Positions 5,928 to 7,218 of a DNA stretch of 7,218 nt are shown here, piece after piece (the first letter of the stretch is position 1; the number at the start of each line of letters is the position of its first letter). The stretch covers positions 355-7,572 of the forward strand of contig DCDU01000007.1 of NCBI GenBank assembly GCA_002316585.1. Direction: 5' to 3'. The notes beneath the pieces were generated by a model, which saw only the letters and a program-made list of their open reading frames with translations, did no database searches and was not told where the DNA came from. The position numbers were made by a program, and so were the translations under genes. The DNA is from Firmicutes bacterium UBA1047. GTDB lineage: Bacteria > Bacillota > Clostridia > Tissierellales > Sedimentibacteraceae.

Positions 5928-7218
5928 TCACGCCGACTCTTTTTGTTCAAAATGTTTCCAATATATATGAAATAAAATAAACAGTATCGCTCCCTTTAAT
6001 ATTGAAGATAAGCTGATTGCCCACCACACTCCCGACAACCCCAGTATTGTCTTGCTTAGAATAAGAGCAGCCGGAATTCTTAAACCATTTAATACGGTTC
6101 CGTTTACTGTAGGCAAAAGTGTTTTTCCTAATCCGTTGAAGGCTCCTGTTGTGCCGATTTCAATTGTCATAAAAAATTGTGATAAGCCTAAAATTTTTAA
6201 ATATTTAATTCCCTCTTTAATAGCGACGGGGTCGTCAGGAACAAATATTGAAAATAATATTTCAGAACCGAATATTAATATTAAGGTTGTAAGTATGCCG
6301 ATTCCTCCCAATATTTGAATTCCCTGAACATACCCGTCCTTTATTCTTTTTACTTTCCCCGCACCGAAGTTTTGACCGATAAAGGCTGAAATTGCCGCAG
6401 AGAAACCATCGGCGGTCATCCATGTAATAGACTCGATTTGAGAGCCGATACTTTGAACAGCAATTGCCACAGGTCCGAAGCTTGCCAATATTTTAGTAAT
6501 AACCATGGCTATTACCGAATGCAGACCTACCTGTGCAAATGGAGGGATGCCTATTTTAATTATATTTTTAATTGTTTTAATACATGGTTTATTAAATAAT
6601 TTCACATGTGAATAAATAGTATTATATTTTTTCCCTATAATCAAAAATATAATTGTTACAAAAAATTGAGACAATATAGTAGCTAAGGCAGCACCCTTGA
6701 TACCTAAAGTGGGCAGGGGTCCGAAACCGAATATAAATAAGGGGTCAATTATTATATTGGCAATAAGTCCGATTGTGTTTACCTTAAAAGGAGTTATGCT
6801 GTTTCCGGTACTGTTTAAAATTGTTGAGAAAACAGGATTCAAAAAATGAAATGTTATGCCCATGGCAATAATTGCTAAATACTCCACTGCCATTTCACTG
6901 ACATTGGCTTCCTGAATGCTAAAGAATCCAATTATCTGCTGTCTGAAAATAAAAAGCAGTAAAGAGTATGATATTGCTATAATCAGATTAAGCTGAAATC
7001 CGTTGGAAACATATTTTTTTACACCCTCCAAATCTCCCTTACCATATAATTGTGCGACATTTACTCCTACTCCAACCTGCGCAATCATAATTAGGGCAGC
7101 GCCAAACCACAAAAAAAACCCTGCCGTTCCTGCGGCGGCAACTGCATCGGTACTCAGCCTTCCAAGCCACATTATATCGGTCAAGTTGTATGCTGTTTGT
7201 ATAAATGAAGTTCCCATT
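5928..7218 (-). CDS. MATE-family efflux transporter, 5' end beyond the window
   Basis: MATE transporters are 12-helix inner-membrane antiporters that export drugs or other organic compounds in exchange for Na+ or H+. About 429 residues are visible, nearly all hydrophobic helices separated by short basic loops. They begin TAYNLTDIMWLGRLSTDA, the conserved end of helix 1 and loop of the family (usually Q-x-x-YN-x-x-D-x-x-W-x-GR). Other family blocks are FSTILNSTGNS at about 129-139, PLFIFGFGPLPTLGIKGAA at about 158-176, and in the second half GFSAAISAFIGQNFGAG, the repeat-related counterpart of the first half. The ATG at plus 7215-7217 is an internal Met: homologues carry some 20-25 more residues before it, so the true start lies past position 7218. 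The TGA is at 5928-5930; the tail ends HFEQKESA. Substrate cannot be told from sequence. The carboxypeptidase gene follows downstream on the same strand with no clear terminator between them. Confidence 0.93.
   Translation of the reverse strand, partial: MGTSFIQTAYNLTDIMWLGRLSTDAVAAAGTAGFFLWFGAALIMIAQVGVGVNVAQLYGKGDLEGVKKYVSNGFQLNLIIAISYSLLLFIFRQQIIGFFSIQEANVSEMAVEYLAIIAMGITFHFLNPVFSTILNSTGNSITPFKVNTIGLIANIIIDPLFIFGFGPLPTLGIKGAALATILSQFFVTIIFLIIGKKYNTIYSHVKLFNKPCIKTIKNIIKIGIPPFAQVGLHSVIAMVITKILASFGPVAIAVQSIGSQIESITWMTADGFSAAISAFIGQNFGAGKVKRIKDGYVQGIQILGGIGILTTLILIFGSEILFSIFVPDDPVAIKEGIKYLKILGLSQFFMTIEIGTTGAFNGLGKTLLPTVNGTVLNGLRIPAALILSKTILGLSGVWWAISLSSILKGAILFILFHIYWKHFEQKESA

Noticed and set aside
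6052..6318. 88-codon plus-strand frame inside the transporter gene
   Set aside because: Antisense shadow of conserved MATE helices.
7215..7217. ATG at the window edge as the start of the MATE gene
   Set aside because: The sequence there already aligns with the end of helix 1; family members need about 20-25 further N-terminal residues, so the gene is cut by the window.

Overview
The window is AT-rich, with strong AGGAGG/GGAGG ribosome-binding sites and genes typical of Gram-positive anaerobes. Together with the protein sequences this suggests a low-GC Firmicute, most likely a clostridium. That placement is inferred from style and gene content; there is no rRNA or other phylogenetic marker here.

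Left part (1-1528, plus strand): an essentially full-length tocopherol-cyclase-family gene, followed by two beheaded gene remnants joined end to end. The first is the C-terminal third of a stand-alone B3/4-domain protein (about 978-1192). The second is the C-terminal half of SfsA (about 1190-1528). They lie in different frames with no intergenic DNA between them. The simplest reading is two deletions in an ancestral row of three intact genes, each running from near the 3' end of one gene into the middle of the next.

Middle (1529-4922, plus strand): a short leader with a possible -10 box and a 9-bp direct repeat, then the two-gene bacterial non-homologous end-joining system. ku (257 aa) and ligD (813 aa, domain order PE-LIG-POL) are 4 nt apart and surely co-transcribed. 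Ku holds and bridges DNA ends. LigD cleans 3' ends (PE), fills or extends them (POL) and seals them (LIG).

Right part (4930-7218, minus strand): an LD-carboxypeptidase (peptidase family S66), and upstream of it a MATE-family efflux transporter whose first residues lie beyond the window edge. Both point left and may be co-transcribed, although a possible promoter lies in the 74-nt gap. ligD and the carboxypeptidase gene converge with only 7 nt between their stop codons. A perfect 13-bp inverted repeat sits there and also encodes the last residues of the carboxypeptidase.

No tRNA, rRNA, CRISPR array, insertion sequence or phage gene was seen. I found no clear new system: the NHEJ pair is a known one, and the least ordinary features are the chain of gene remnants and the coding hairpin at the convergent gene ends.
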